The notes: generated from the letters alone by a model not told the origin. A DNA stretch of 64,000 nucleotides from Marivivens sp. LCG002 (GCF_030264275.1 NZ_CP127166.1:45001-109000), one strand, 5' to 3'. Positions 51,028 to 60,223 are shown, counted from the first letter of the stretch. Translations and numbers: made by a program.

Positions 51028-51930
51028 ATGATGGCATTCGATCTGGACAAGGCGCTTGCGGGGATTTCGGGCATTCTGGTGACGCCCTATGATGCGGCGG
51101 GCGAGATTGCACCGCACAGGCTTGGCCCGATCATCGACCGTGCGCTCGGGGCAGGTGTGCATATGCCTGTCGTCAACGGCAATACGGGCGAGTTCTACGC
51201 TCTGACCACCGATGAGGCCTGCACCATGGTTCGCGCGGTTGTCGATATGGTGGGCGGGCGCGCGCCTGTTCTTGCGGGGATCGGGCGCGGGGTGCGCGAT
51301 GCCTGCCGTTTGGCCGAAGTCTCGGCAGAGGCGGGGGCGAGCGCTCTGATGATCCACCAGCCGCCAGATCCATTTGTCTCTCCTCGCGGGACGTGTGACT
51401 ACATCAAGGCCGTGAGCGAGGCTTCGGGCGGTCTTCCCATGATGCTTTATCTGCGCAATGACGCGATCGGGACCAAGGCGATTGCCGAACTTTGTGCCAT
51501 CGAGAATGTGAAAGGTGTGAAATGGGCGACGCCCAATCCTCTTAGACTTGCCGAAGCGATGGCGGCCTGTGATCCGTCGATCACTTGGGTCTGCGGGCTT
51601 GCCGAAGTTTGGGCGCCGCCGCTCTATGCCGTGGGCGCGCGGGGGTTCACGTCGGGTTTGATCAACGTATGGCCCGAACGCTCTGTGGCCATTCATGCCG
51701 CACTTGGGGCAGGGGACTTCGGGACGGCAAACCGTTTGATCGGCGAGATGCGCGTCTTTGAAGAGGTGCGGGCCGAAGAGATGAACGGCACCAATGTCAC
51801 GGGCGTCAAAGCGGCTCTGATCGAGCAGGGGATCGATTGCGGTCCGACAAGGCCGCCTTCGGCTTGGCCGCTGCCCGAAGCGCAACTCGGGAAGTTGCGC
51901 GGGTTCATGACGGTGAACGGGCTTGTTTGA
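51028..51930 (+). CDS. DapA-family enzyme, probable 2-keto-3-deoxy-acid dehydratase or aldolase
   Basis: This 300-aa class I aldolase-fold enzyme has a Schiff-base lysine at Lys165 (GVKWATP), Tyr141 (MLYLRND) and the N-terminal TPYDAAGEI and GNTGEFYALT blocks of the DHDPS/NAL family. Beside an L-arabinonate-type dehydratase it most likely acts on L-2-keto-3-deoxyarabinonate, either dehydrating it to 2-oxoglutarate semialdehyde (AraD) or cleaving it. Lysine synthesis (DapA) is unlikely because the catalytic neighbourhood differs. The upstream Met1-Met2 start choice is uncertain. Confidence 0.8.
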   Translation: MMAFDLDKALAGISGILVTPYDAAGEIAPHRLGPIIDRALGAGVHMPVVNGNTGEFYALTTDEACTMVRAVVDMVGGRAPVLAGIGRGVRDACRLAEVSAEAGASALMIHQPPDPFVSPRGTCDYIKAVSEASGGLPMMLYLRNDAIGTKAIAELCAIENVKGVKWATPNPLRLAEAMAACDPSITWVCGLAEVWAPPLYAVGARGFTSGLINVWPERSVAIHAALGAGDFGTANRLIGEMRVFEEVRAEEMNGTNVTGVKAALIEQGIDCGPTRPPSAWPLPEAQLGKLRGFMTVNGLV

Positions 51931-51936
51931 AGGAGT

Positions 51937-52560
51937 TTAGAGGCGCTCCATCGCGCCTTTGCCCGCGAAGATTTTGTCGCGGAACTTTTCAATGCGGCTG
52001 TAGCGGGTCGCGGGTGACTTGGCCTGATTGAGATTGAAGGCGTAGCTCTTTTGCCGTCCCGGCGTCAGCGCGGCAAAGGCTTCGGCCAGTTCGGGGTCGG
52101 CGTCGAGCACTTCGAGAAGCTCGTCGGGCATATCGACCTCGCGCACGACCTTTTCGGGAACGATGCCAGCGTCGGCATAGGACTTCGCCTCTTGGATATA
52201 GGCGCGGATGGTCGGTTCGAGCGCTTTGACCCCTGCGTTCTCGGTGAACTTGATCATATCGGGGTGTTGGGTGTTTTCACCCTGTCTGACCATGATACCC
52301 TCGGGATCTTTCATCAGCGCGGCCTTGAAAAATGTCAGGCGGAAGTTGTCGAGGAAAGTGCCCATGATCACGAGATTTCGGTCGGCGTGCATATAGCAGG
52401 GATGGCCCCATTTCACCGTTTCCACCAATCCTTCGTCGAGGCAGATGCGGCGCAGATCGGCGATCCCCTCGGCCCAGAGTTTGGTGGTGCAGTCGGGGGT
52501 GTCGAATTTGGCGCAGCGTCCGCAGCCTTTGGTGAAGAAATCTTCGATGTCGGTGATCAT
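51937..52560 (-). CDS. YdeI/OmdA-like protein with DUF1801 domain
   Basis: This 207-aa protein has an N-terminal DUF1801-like domain (WGHPCYMHADRNLVIMGTF, then RLTFFKAALMKDPEG) and a C-terminal bacteriocin-protection YdeI-type tail (PDELLEVLDADPELAEAF, LTPGRQKSYAFNLNQAKSPATRYSRIEK region). The start at 52560 is preferred for its GGGGGCGG ribosome site; an ATG at 52572 would add 4 residues. A KCGRCAKF-like CGRC motif sits at the N-terminus. The role is not understood in the family and is unrelated to its sugar neighbours. Confidence 0.8.
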   Translation of the reverse strand: MITDIEDFFTKGCGRCAKFDTPDCTTKLWAEGIADLRRICLDEGLVETVKWGHPCYMHADRNLVIMGTFLDNFRLTFFKAALMKDPEGIMVRQGENTQHPDMIKFTENAGVKALEPTIRAYIQEAKSYADAGIVPEKVVREVDMPDELLEVLDADPELAEAFAALTPGRQKSYAFNLNQAKSPATRYSRIEKFRDKIFAGKGAMERL

Positions 52561-52741
52561 GTCCGCCCCCATTATTTCGCATCAGGCTAGCAAATGAGGC
52601 CTAGGCCGCGCCAGTGAATTTCTTCGAAGGGGCGGGAATGAACGTAATTTTCCGTAACTTCGACGTTTTCGCGCTCGGCCTCTTGTCACCGCGCATTTTT
52701 GTAAGAAACTGCGCCGCAATATTTCGGGGGAGAGAGATTTC

Positions 52742-55114
52742 ATGAGTATTTACAAGGACCCATCGGCACCGATCGAGGCGCGTATCGAGGACCTTTTGGG
52801 TCAAATGACGATTGAGGAAAAGCTCGCGCAGCTTCACGCGATGTGGCTTTTTCTGTCCGAGGATGGCGAACATCGTCCGCGCGAGGACAAGTTCACGGGA
52901 GAAGGAAATGCAGCGGGTCTCAAGGAGCAGCTTCGGCTGGGTCTGGGCCAGATCACGCGGCCCTTGGGCACGGCGAGTAGGGACCCTCTTTCGGGGGTGC
53001 GGGCGCTCAATGCGCTCCAGAAATTCATGATGGAAGACACCCGGCTCGGGATTCCCGTTCTCTCGCATGAGGAATGTCTCTCGGGTCTTATGGCGCGGGG
53101 TGCGACCTTGTTTCCGTCGTCGCTCGGTTATGGGGCGACGTGGAACCCCGATCTTATCGAAAAGGTCGGTGCGGCCATCGGGCGCGAGATGATGAGCGTC
53201 GGCGGACGGCAGGGGCTTGCCCCCGTGCTTGACGTTGCGCGGGATGCGCGTTGGGGGCGGACCGAGGAGACCTTTGGCGAGGACCCCTATATCGCGGGGA
53301 TTATGGCGACCAGATATGTGCAGGGGCTTCAGGGTCAGGACCGCCAGATCCTAGCCACGCTCAAGCATTACGTGGGCCATTCCTATAGCGAAGGGGCGCG
53401 GAACCATGCGCCTGTGCATCTGGGATGGCGCGAGCTGAATGATGATTTTATGCTCCCCTTTGAGATGGCGGTTAAGCTGGGGAATGCGGCTTCGGTCATG
53501 CCTGCCTATCATGACATCGACAACGAGCCTGTTCATGCCTCGCGGCATCTTTTGACCAAGGTGCTGCGCGAAGAGTGGGGTTTTGATGGGATCATCGTCG
53601 CCGATTATATCGGTGTCACGCTGCTCTATGCGCACCACGGGGTCGCGAGCGATGCGGCAGAGGCGGCGGCGCTTTCGTTCGGGGCGGGGCTTGATGTCGA
53701 GCTTCCGGGGGATGATTGCGCCCCCTCGCTCAAGGCTGCGCTCGAGCGCGGGTTGATCGACATGGCGACGATCGACGAGGCAGTGCGGCGCGGATTGCGC
53801 GAGAAATTCCGCCTTGGGCTTTTCGAGCGGCCCTATACCGACGAGGGCGGCATTGCGCTTCGCACGAAAGAGGCGGTGGAGCTTGCGCTCGAAGTCGCCG
53901 AGCAATCCGTCACCATCCTTGATAACAACGGTATCCTACCGCTCTCCAAGGACAAGCGCGTTGCGGTGATCGGGGCCACGGCGGATGATCCGCTTGCGCT
54001 CTTGGGGGATTATGCCTTCCCTGTGCATGTGATCAACAACGATCAGGTCGAAGATTCCTCGTCGGTTGTGACGCTGCTTGACGGGTTCAAAGAGGCTCTT
54101 GGCGCGGATCGCGTGAGGTTTGCCAAAGGGTGCTATATCCTTGAGACCCGCAGTTCCGGTGCACCCGTTTTCCCCGGAGATGTGGAGGACAACACAACAC
54201 TCAAGCTTGAATCGCCCCTCTCCAAGCGGCTTGATCTGATCCCCGAAGCTGTCGCGGCGGCAAAGGCGGCGGATGTTGCAATCGTTTGTGTCGGGGACCT
54301 TTCGGGGATTTTCCAGACGGGCACAGTCGGCGAGGGTTCGGATGCGGAAACGCTCGAGCTTCCAGGTGTGCAGCAGAAATTGCTCGACGCGATTGTGGAT
54401 ACGGGCACGCCTGTGATCGTCGTGCTCACCAACGGGCGTCCCTATAACCTTGGTGGTCGGGAAAAAGATCTCGCTGCGCAGGTCATGGCCTATTTCCCCG
54501 GTGAACAGGGCGGGCGTGCGGTGGCGCGGGTGATGACGGGAGCGGTCGAGCCTTCGGGTCGTTCGACGCTCTCGATCCCGAGAAGTGCGGGGGCGGTGCC
54601 CTATTTCTACAACCACAAATTCAAGTCCCCCGGCACGCCCGTCGCGCGTCATTTCGGGTCGGATTATGCCTTTGGACATGGGCTGAGCTATACCGCCTTC
54701 GAGTTCAGTGATCTTCGGTTTGGCTCGGATGTTCTCGATATCGAGAGCGGCACCGTTTCGGCGCGGTTCACGGTCAAGAACATCGGCGGACGCAAGGGGA
54801 TCGCCGTTCCACAGCTCTATGTGAGGGACAAGCTTGCTTCGCTCGTGCGGCCGATCAAAGAGCTCAAGGGGTTTGCACGGGTCGCGCTTGAAGCGGGTGC
54901 TTCTGCCGAGGTCACGATCGAAGTGCCTGTCGATATGCTCAACTTCACAGGCTATGAAGGCAAGCGAATCGTTGAACCCGGCGAGTTCGAGATCATGATC
55001 GGCCATTCAAGCGCGGATATTGCGCTTAAGGGAACGGTGACCGTGACGGGCAAACTGCGCACTTTGGGGCACCACTGGCGGATGGTCAGCGAGGCCAAGA
55101 TACAGAAGCTCTAA
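52742..55114 (+). CDS. GH3 beta-glycosidase, cytoplasmic
   Basis: This 790-aa family 3 glycoside hydrolase has an N-terminal TIM barrel with the KHYVGHS motif and the nucleophile aspartate in IIVADYIGV (near 288), then an alpha/beta sandwich and a C-terminal fibronectin-III-like domain (about 690-770). The sequence fits beta-glucosidases/beta-xylosidases. There is no signal peptide, so it acts on imported oligosaccharides. It stands alone between divergent and convergent neighbours. The substrate (glucoside, xyloside or mixed) cannot be read from sequence. Confidence 0.9.
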   Translation: MSIYKDPSAPIEARIEDLLGQMTIEEKLAQLHAMWLFLSEDGEHRPREDKFTGEGNAAGLKEQLRLGLGQITRPLGTASRDPLSGVRALNALQKFMMEDTRLGIPVLSHEECLSGLMARGATLFPSSLGYGATWNPDLIEKVGAAIGREMMSVGGRQGLAPVLDVARDARWGRTEETFGEDPYIAGIMATRYVQGLQGQDRQILATLKHYVGHSYSEGARNHAPVHLGWRELNDDFMLPFEMAVKLGNAASVMPAYHDIDNEPVHASRHLLTKVLREEWGFDGIIVADYIGVTLLYAHHGVASDAAEAAALSFGAGLDVELPGDDCAPSLKAALERGLIDMATIDEAVRRGLREKFRLGLFERPYTDEGGIALRTKEAVELALEVAEQSVTILDNNGILPLSKDKRVAVIGATADDPLALLGDYAFPVHVINNDQVEDSSSVVTLLDGFKEALGADRVRFAKGCYILETRSSGAPVFPGDVEDNTTLKLESPLSKRLDLIPEAVAAAKAADVAIVCVGDLSGIFQTGTVGEGSDAETLELPGVQQKLLDAIVDTGTPVIVVLTNGRPYNLGGREKDLAAQVMAYFPGEQGGRAVARVMTGAVEPSGRSTLSIPRSAGAVPYFYNHKFKSPGTPVARHFGSDYAFGHGLSYTAFEFSDLRFGSDVLDIESGTVSARFTVKNIGGRKGIAVPQLYVRDKLASLVRPIKELKGFARVALEAGASAEVTIEVPVDMLNFTGYEGKRIVEPGEFEIMIGHSSADIALKGTVTVTGKLRTLGHHWRMVSEAKIQKL

Positions 55115-55120
55115 CGAAAT

Positions 55121-55142
55121 CGGGCGCCCATTTGGGCGCCCG
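55121..55142. terminator. Hairpin between convergent genes, probable bidirectional terminator
   Basis: CGGGCGCCC-ATTT-GGGCGCCCG forms a 9-bp stem between the GH3 gene and the end of the FAH-family gene. T-runs are weak on both sides, but position and strength fit termination. Confidence 0.65.
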
Positions 55143-55150
55143 TTCTTCCA

Positions 55151-55996
55151 TCAGGAATGTTTGCGGACTTTTTGGGTCTGTTCGCCAAGACCGTCGATGC
55201 CGAGGCGCATGGTCTCGCCGCCTTTGAGATACATCGGGGGCTTTTTCCCCATGCCGACGCCCGGAGGTGTGCCTGTGGAGATCACATCGCCCGGCTGGAG
55301 GCTCATGAACTGGCTGAGGTAGGACACGAGGAAAGGCACGCGGTAGACCATGGTTGCGGTCGAGCCGTCCTGCATCATCTCGCCGTCGATTTCGAGCCAG
55401 AGGCGGAGGTTGTCGAAATCGGCGACTTCGTCCTTTGTCACGAGATAGGGGCCTGTCGGGCCGAAGGTATCGCAGCCCTTGCCCTTGTCCCATGTGCCTG
55501 AACGCTCGATCTGGTATTCGCGCTCGGAAACGTCGTTCACAACGCAGAAGCCCGCGACGTGGTCCATGGCGTCCGCTTCGTCGATATAGCTGCCGCCCTT
55601 GCCGATGATCACGCCCAGTTCGACTTCCCAGTCTGTTTTGACCGAGCCGCGCGGAATGATCACATCGTCGTTGGGGCCTACAACTGCAGAGGTCCATTTG
55701 TTGAAGACGACAGGTTCGGGCGGCACGTCGAGGCCGGATTCGGCTGCGTGGTCGGCATAGTTGAGGCCGATGCAGATGAATTTGCCGATGTTGCCGACGC
55801 AAGCCCCGATGCGGGTGGAGGCATCGACAACGGGGAGCCTGGCAAGGTCGATGGATTGAAGACGCGCAATCCCTTCGGGGGTCAGCGCATCGCCTGCGAT
55901 ATCCGAGACATGTGCGCTCAGATCACGAATGTTGCCTTCGGTATCGAGGCAACCCGGTTTTTCCTGACCCTTGGGGCCGAAACGGAGAAGTTTCAT
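55151..55996 (-). CDS. FAH-family hydrolase, 2,4-diketo-3-deoxy-L-fuconate hydrolase-like
   Basis: This 281-aa fumarylacetoacetate-hydrolase-family protein has metal-binding acidic residues in DWEVELGVIIGKGG and the blocks CIGLNYADHAAESG, NKWTSAVVGPNDD, FGPTGPYLVT and STGTPPGVGMG. The last enzyme of the oxidative L-fucose route (LRA6 type) belongs here and splits the diketo acid into pyruvate and lactate. It is the third gene of the leftward unit, separated from the dehydrogenase gene by a terminator-like hairpin. Confidence 0.82.
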   Translation of the reverse strand: MKLLRFGPKGQEKPGCLDTEGNIRDLSAHVSDIAGDALTPEGIARLQSIDLARLPVVDASTRIGACVGNIGKFICIGLNYADHAAESGLDVPPEPVVFNKWTSAVVGPNDDVIIPRGSVKTDWEVELGVIIGKGGSYIDEADAMDHVAGFCVVNDVSEREYQIERSGTWDKGKGCDTFGPTGPYLVTKDEVADFDNLRLWLEIDGEMMQDGSTATMVYRVPFLVSYLSQFMSLQPGDVISTGTPPGVGMGKKPPMYLKGGETMRLGIDGLGEQTQKVRKHS

Positions 55997-56007
55997 GTGT
56001 GGTCCTT

Positions 56008-56040
56008 CAAAAAAGGCGGGGACCGCAAGAAGCGGCCCCC
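56008..56040 (-). terminator. Internal terminator-like hairpin between SDR and FAH genes
   Basis: On the minus strand GGGGGCCGC-TTCTT-GCGGTCCCC (9 bp, one G-U) is followed by GCCTTTTTTGAA. This is a good intrinsic terminator inside the presumed operon, so the FAH gene is either expressed at reduced level or has its own promoter. Confidence 0.7.
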
Positions 56041-56062
56041 AGACCTTGGGAGAAAACTTGGG

Positions 56063-56812
56063 TTAGATGGTCACGCCGCCATCCACGAGAAGCGCTTGGC
56101 CAGAGACGAAGCGGCTTTCGTCGCTCAGAAGATAGACGATCATCGGGGTCATATCGTCGACGGTCGCAAGGCGGCCCATCGGTTGGCGGGCGATAAAGTC
56201 CTTTTCCGCCTGAACAGGGTCTGCAGCGGCGGCAATGCGGCCACGCAGCGACGGGGTGTCGACGGTGCCGGGATTGAGCGAGTTGCAGCGGATGCCTTTG
56301 GAGACGAAATCCGAAGCGATGCTTTTGGTAAGGCCGTTTACCGCGGCCTTGGTCGTGCCGTAGGCCGAGCGGAAGGGGAAACCTTTGATGTTCGAGCACA
56401 TGGAGGCCATGTTGAGGATCGAGGCGGACCCCGTCGCTTCGGCGCGGCGGAGCATCCCAGGCAGGAACGCGCGGCACATCCGCACCATCGACGTGACGTT
56501 GAGCGTCATGCTGAACTCGAAGTCTTCGTCGCTCAGATCGAGGATGGTGCCGTGGTGCACAAAGCCCGCGCAATTGAAGAGCCCGTCAAGATCGGGAAGC
56601 TTTGCCGCAAGATCAAGGATCGCCTGAGGGTTGGTCACGTCGAGTACATGGGTCGTGATCGCGGGGTTCTCGGCGCCGAGGCTTGCGATTGTTTCTGCGT
56701 TGATATCCGCCGCGTGGACGATCGCGCCCTCGTTTGCACAGGCGATAGCGGCAGCGCGGCCGATGCCCTGACCTGCGGCGGTGATGAGAATGGTTTTGCC
56801 TTCGAGCCGCAT
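56063..56812 (-). CDS. SDR dehydrogenase, 2-keto-3-deoxy-L-fuconate dehydrogenase-like
   Basis: This 249-aa short-chain dehydrogenase has the NAD motif TAAGQGIGRAAA, NCAGFVHHGT, and the catalytic Ser-Tyr-Lys in NMASMCSNIK and SAYGTTKAAV (Tyr near 146, Lys near 150). Relatives (BDH2-like, LRA5) oxidise 2-keto-3-deoxy-L-fuconate to the 2,4-diketo acid. The start at 56812 gives the usual N-terminus MRLEGKTILIT; 16 further upstream codons are not family sequence. It follows the UxaA-type dehydratase gene by 23 nt. Confidence 0.84.
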   Translation of the reverse strand: MRLEGKTILITAAGQGIGRAAAIACANEGAIVHAADINAETIASLGAENPAITTHVLDVTNPQAILDLAAKLPDLDGLFNCAGFVHHGTILDLSDEDFEFSMTLNVTSMVRMCRAFLPGMLRRAEATGSASILNMASMCSNIKGFPFRSAYGTTKAAVNGLTKSIASDFVSKGIRCNSLNPGTVDTPSLRGRIAAAADPVQAEKDFIARQPMGRLATVDDMTPMIVYLLSDESRFVSGQALLVDGGVTI

Positions 56813-56835
56813 GTGCGTCCCCTTTGTTCTTTGGA

Positions 56836-58359
56836 TTACATCACGGCGCCGATTTGCCACGGCACGAATTCCGCACCGCCGAAACCGAGTTCTTCGCTCT
56901 TGGTTTGCTCGCCCGAGGCGACGCGGATCAGCAGCTCGAAAAGCTCTTTGCCCTTTTCCTCGATGCTCACGCCTTCGGTGACGATGTCGCCGCAGTTGAG
57001 GTCCATGTCTTCGGACATGCGTTCATACATTTCCGAGTTGGTGGCGAGCTTGATGCAGGGGGTCGGTTTGTAGCCCGAAACCGAGCCGCGACCCGTGGTG
57101 AAGATGATGAGGTTGGAGCCCGAAGCGATCTGGCCTGTCACAGAGGCGGGGTCGAAACCGGGGCTGTCCATGAAAACGAAGCCCTTTTTGTCGACGATCT
57201 CGCCAAAGAGGTAAACGTCGCGCATGGGGGCTGTGCCGCCCTTGGCAACCGCGCCGAGCGACTTTTCAAGGATCGTCGTCAGGCCGCCGCGCTTGTTGCC
57301 CGGAGAGGGGTTGTTGTCCATCTCGCCGCCGTTGCGGGCGGTGTAATCCTCCCACCATTCGATGCGGTCGATAAGCTTGCGACCGACTTCTTCGGTTTCG
57401 GCGCGGCGGGTGAGGAGATGTTCGGCGCCGTAGACTTCAGAGGTTTCCGACAGGATGGTTGTTCCGCCGTGGCGGACAAGAAGATCAGAGGCATAGCCCA
57501 GAGCGGGGTTCGCGGTGATGCCCGAATAGCCGTCCGAGCCGCCGCATTGCATGCCGATGGTGATCTCGGAAATGGGGCAGGGTTCGCGGACCGATTTGTT
57601 GGCGATCTCGAGGATGCCGCGAAGCTCTTGGAGGCCCAGTTCGATGGTTTTGCGGGTGCCGCCCGTGTTCTGGATGGTGAAGTAACGCACAGCGCCGTCT
57701 TTGCGGATCGGGCGGTTGCCGACAAGATCGGCGACCTGCATCACCTCGCAGCCCAGACCGACAAGGAGAATGCCCGCAAAGTTCGGATGCTGCGCATAGC
57801 CTTTGAGGGTGCGATAAAGCGTGGCATAGCCTTCGTCTTTGCCTGACATGCCGCAGCCTGTGCCGTGCACGATGGGCACAACCCCGTCGACATTCGGAAA
57901 TTCGTCAAGCATGCCCGATTTCTCGGCGGCTTCGGCGATAAAGCGCGCGACGGAGCCCGAACAGTTCACCGATGTCACGATGCCCACATAGTTGCGGGTG
58001 CCGACGCGGCCATCGGCGCGCTTGAAGCCCATGAAGGTGCGGCCTTCGTCGATGGGCGGAAGCGGCGTGCTGGCGCTTGCGAAACCGTAATCCTGTTTAT
58101 AGTCGCCCATGCCCAGATTGTGGACGTGGACATGTTCCCCGACCGCGATGTCGGCCTTGGCTTCGCCGATGATCTGGCCATAGCGATAGACATGCGCGCC
58201 CTTGGCCACCGCGCGAGTGGCGATCTTGTGGCCGCGGCTCACGCTTTGGGTCAATGTCACGGCGCCGTTTTCGATGAGGGTGCCTGCCTCAAGGTCGCGC
58301 AGTGCAATCACCACGTTGTCATCGGCATGCAAACGGATGGTCGAAGAAGTGGAAGCCAT
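56836..58359 (-). CDS. UxaA/altronate-dehydratase-family sugar-acid dehydratase
   Basis: This 507-aa protein has an N-terminal SAF domain (about 10-85) and C-terminal UxaA domain (about 100-507) with the conserved VGTRNYVGIVTSVNCSGSVA, HGTGCGMSG, GLGCEVMQ, GMQCGGSDGYSGITANPALG and TTGRGSVSG. Cysteines in these motifs suit an iron-dependent dehydratase of D-altronate/galactarate type. In this locus it sits where L-fuconate dehydratase is needed; classical L-fuconate dehydratases belong to the enolase superfamily, so this would be a substitution. D-altronate as true substrate is the alternative, but no uronate genes accompany it. Confidence 0.85.
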   Translation of the reverse strand: MASTSSTIRLHADDNVVIALRDLEAGTLIENGAVTLTQSVSRGHKIATRAVAKGAHVYRYGQIIGEAKADIAVGEHVHVHNLGMGDYKQDYGFASASTPLPPIDEGRTFMGFKRADGRVGTRNYVGIVTSVNCSGSVARFIAEAAEKSGMLDEFPNVDGVVPIVHGTGCGMSGKDEGYATLYRTLKGYAQHPNFAGILLVGLGCEVMQVADLVGNRPIRKDGAVRYFTIQNTGGTRKTIELGLQELRGILEIANKSVREPCPISEITIGMQCGGSDGYSGITANPALGYASDLLVRHGGTTILSETSEVYGAEHLLTRRAETEEVGRKLIDRIEWWEDYTARNGGEMDNNPSPGNKRGGLTTILEKSLGAVAKGGTAPMRDVYLFGEIVDKKGFVFMDSPGFDPASVTGQIASGSNLIIFTTGRGSVSGYKPTPCIKLATNSEMYERMSEDMDLNCGDIVTEGVSIEEKGKELFELLIRVASGEQTKSEELGFGGAEFVPWQIGAVM

Positions 58360-58427
58360 TTGGGAACTCTCGAAATTCTGGCAATCGCGCCTTTGTCGGT
58401 TCTAGCTTGTGGCGCGGCGATGTGTCA

Positions 58428-58441
58428 ACTAACATGTTAGT
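58428..58441. promoter_or_regulatory. Putative GntR operator (14-bp palindrome)
   Basis: ACTAACATGTTAGT is a perfect 14-bp palindrome, 19 bp upstream of the GntR start codon and in the gap to the divergent dehydratase gene. It can control both arms of the fucose-type locus. Confidence 0.72.
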
Positions 58442-58460
58442 ATGTTTAGGTGGAAACCCT

Positions 58461-59168
58461 ATGACCGAAGAGCTTGAAAAACTGCCCCTTGGGGACATCG
58501 AAACCCTGACAGGTTCGCTTGCGCATCGGGTCTATGTGGTGCTGCGCGAGGCGATCCTGCACATGAGGTGCCCGCCCGGGACGGTGCTTCGCAAGGGCCA
58601 GATCTGCGACCAACTCGGGGTGTCCCGTTCGCCCGTTGCCGAAGCGATTGCCAAGCTGTCTGCCGAAGGTCTTGTGGATGTGGTTCCGCAGTCTGCGACG
58701 CGGGTCTCGCGCTTTTCCATGTCGGTGATCCGCGAGGCCACTTTTTTGCGCGAGGCGCTCGAACTTGCCGCTGTCGAGCGGGTTGCACAGACGATCACCG
58801 AAGAGCAGCTTGTTGCGTTGACGCGTAACCTCAAGCTTCAACGGCTGCTGGTCGAAGATGGCGACCACGCCGGTTTTTTCGAGGCGGACGAAGATTTCCA
58901 CAATATGATCATGGCCTTTACAGGTTATCAGGGTGTGACGCGCACTTTGGCAGGTGTTTCGCTTCAACTGTCGCGGGCCAGAATTCTGCTTCTGCCCTCG
59001 TCGGATCGGGCGCAGGAATCGCTTAGGGAACATGAAGAGGTGCTCGAGGCGCTGCGCAGGCGCGACGCCGAAACCGCGCGCAGCGCGATGCGTTTTCATC
59101 TTGGTCAGTTGATCAGCCGAATTGAACCGCTGGAGCAGGTTCATAGCGACTTCTTTGTGGCGCAATAA
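58461..59168 (+). CDS. GntR-family regulator, FCD type
   Basis: This 235-aa regulator has an N-terminal winged helix (about 18-85; QICDQLGVSRSPVAEAIAKL) and a C-terminal FCD helical domain with metal-type ligands in ADEDFHNMIM, LREHEEVLEAL and MRFHLGQLI. The start at 58461 gives the normal length for the family. It lies between and divergent from the dehydratase operon and upstream of the AKR-FucU-lactonase genes, so it is the likely regulator of the whole locus. Confidence 0.88.
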   Translation: MTEELEKLPLGDIETLTGSLAHRVYVVLREAILHMRCPPGTVLRKGQICDQLGVSRSPVAEAIAKLSAEGLVDVVPQSATRVSRFSMSVIREATFLREALELAAVERVAQTITEEQLVALTRNLKLQRLLVEDGDHAGFFEADEDFHNMIMAFTGYQGVTRTLAGVSLQLSRARILLLPSSDRAQESLREHEEVLEALRRRDAETARSAMRFHLGQLISRIEPLEQVHSDFFVAQ

Positions 59169-59181
59169 GGGGCTTTCAAGG

Positions 59182-60222
59182 ATGAAAGTGACGGATCGTT
59201 CTTTGCTCAACAATCGGACCACCCGGCCTGTTTCCCTCACACGGATGGGATACGGCGGCGCCGCTTTGGGGAACCTCTATCGCAAGATCGAGGAGCATAA
59301 CGCGCAGGCCTCGCTTGATGCGGCCTATGCGGCGGGTATCCGGTTTTTCGACACTGCGCCCCAATACGGGCTCGGCCGCTCGGAAGAGCGGATCGGCGCG
59401 GCAATCGGGCGGTTCGGACGCGAGAGCCTCCAACTTTCGACCAAGGTGGGGCGTCTCCTGTTCGATTGCGAACCGCAGGACGTCACACCCGAGGCCTTTG
59501 TCGATGTGCCGCAAAAGCGGATCGTTTTCGACTATACATATGACGGGGTGATGCGCAGTTACGAGGCGAGCCGTCAGCGCTTGGGCGTTGCGAATGCTGA
59601 CATCCTCTTGGTGCATGACGTTTGCGCATTTTCGCAAGGCTCGCAAGAAAAGAGCGACGAAAAGGTGCGCGAGCTCTTTGATGGCGGCGGGTATCGCGCG
59701 CTGACCGAGCTTCGCGATGCGGGCGAGATTGCCGCCATCGGGGCGGGGGTCAACGAGTGGCAAGTCTGCGAGAGACTGCTTGCTCTTGGGGATTTCGACG
59801 GGTTCCTTCTTGCCGGTCGCTATACGCTTCTTGAGCAAGAGGCGCTCGAAAGCTTTCTGCCGCTTTGCGAGAAGCGCGATGTGGGGATCATCCTCGGCGG
59901 TCCTTATAATTCGGGTATTCTGGCCACGGGACCGAAAGAGGGGGCGATGTATAACTATGCCCCTGCAAGCGCGCCTGTGCTTGAAAAGGTGCGCAAGATC
60001 GAGGCGGTTTGCCGTTCGCATGACGTGCCGCTGATCGCTGCGGCTTTGCAATTCGTGTTCGGCCATCCGAATGTGAAAACGGTGATCCCCGGAATGGTGA
60101 GCCCCGCCGAAGTCGAGGCTAATGTGAGGGTGCTTGAAACGCCGATCCCCACGGGATTATGGTCTGATTTGAAAGGTGAAGGGCTGATACGGCCCGATGC
60201 ACCACTTCCCCAAGAGGTATGA
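59182..60222 (+). CDS. Aldo/keto reductase, L-fucose/D-threo-aldose 1-dehydrogenase-like
   Basis: This 346-aa AKR has the full catalytic tetrad Asp57, Tyr62 (FFDTAPQYGLGRSE), Lys88 (STKVGR) and His145 (LLVHDV). Sequence around QYGLGRSEERIG fits the D-threo-aldose (L-fucose, L-galactose) 1-dehydrogenase group. It should oxidise L-fucose to the lactone. The start at 59182 lies 13 nt after the GntR stop, so it is cotranscribed. The mutarotase gene begins 1 nt after its stop. Confidence 0.86.
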   Translation: MKVTDRSLLNNRTTRPVSLTRMGYGGAALGNLYRKIEEHNAQASLDAAYAAGIRFFDTAPQYGLGRSEERIGAAIGRFGRESLQLSTKVGRLLFDCEPQDVTPEAFVDVPQKRIVFDYTYDGVMRSYEASRQRLGVANADILLVHDVCAFSQGSQEKSDEKVRELFDGGGYRALTELRDAGEIAAIGAGVNEWQVCERLLALGDFDGFLLAGRYTLLEQEALESFLPLCEKRDVGIILGGPYNSGILATGPKEGAMYNYAPASAPVLEKVRKIEAVCRSHDVPLIAAALQFVFGHPNVKTVIPGMVSPAEVEANVRVLETPIPTGLWSDLKGEGLIRPDAPLPQEV

Positions 60223-60223
60223 T

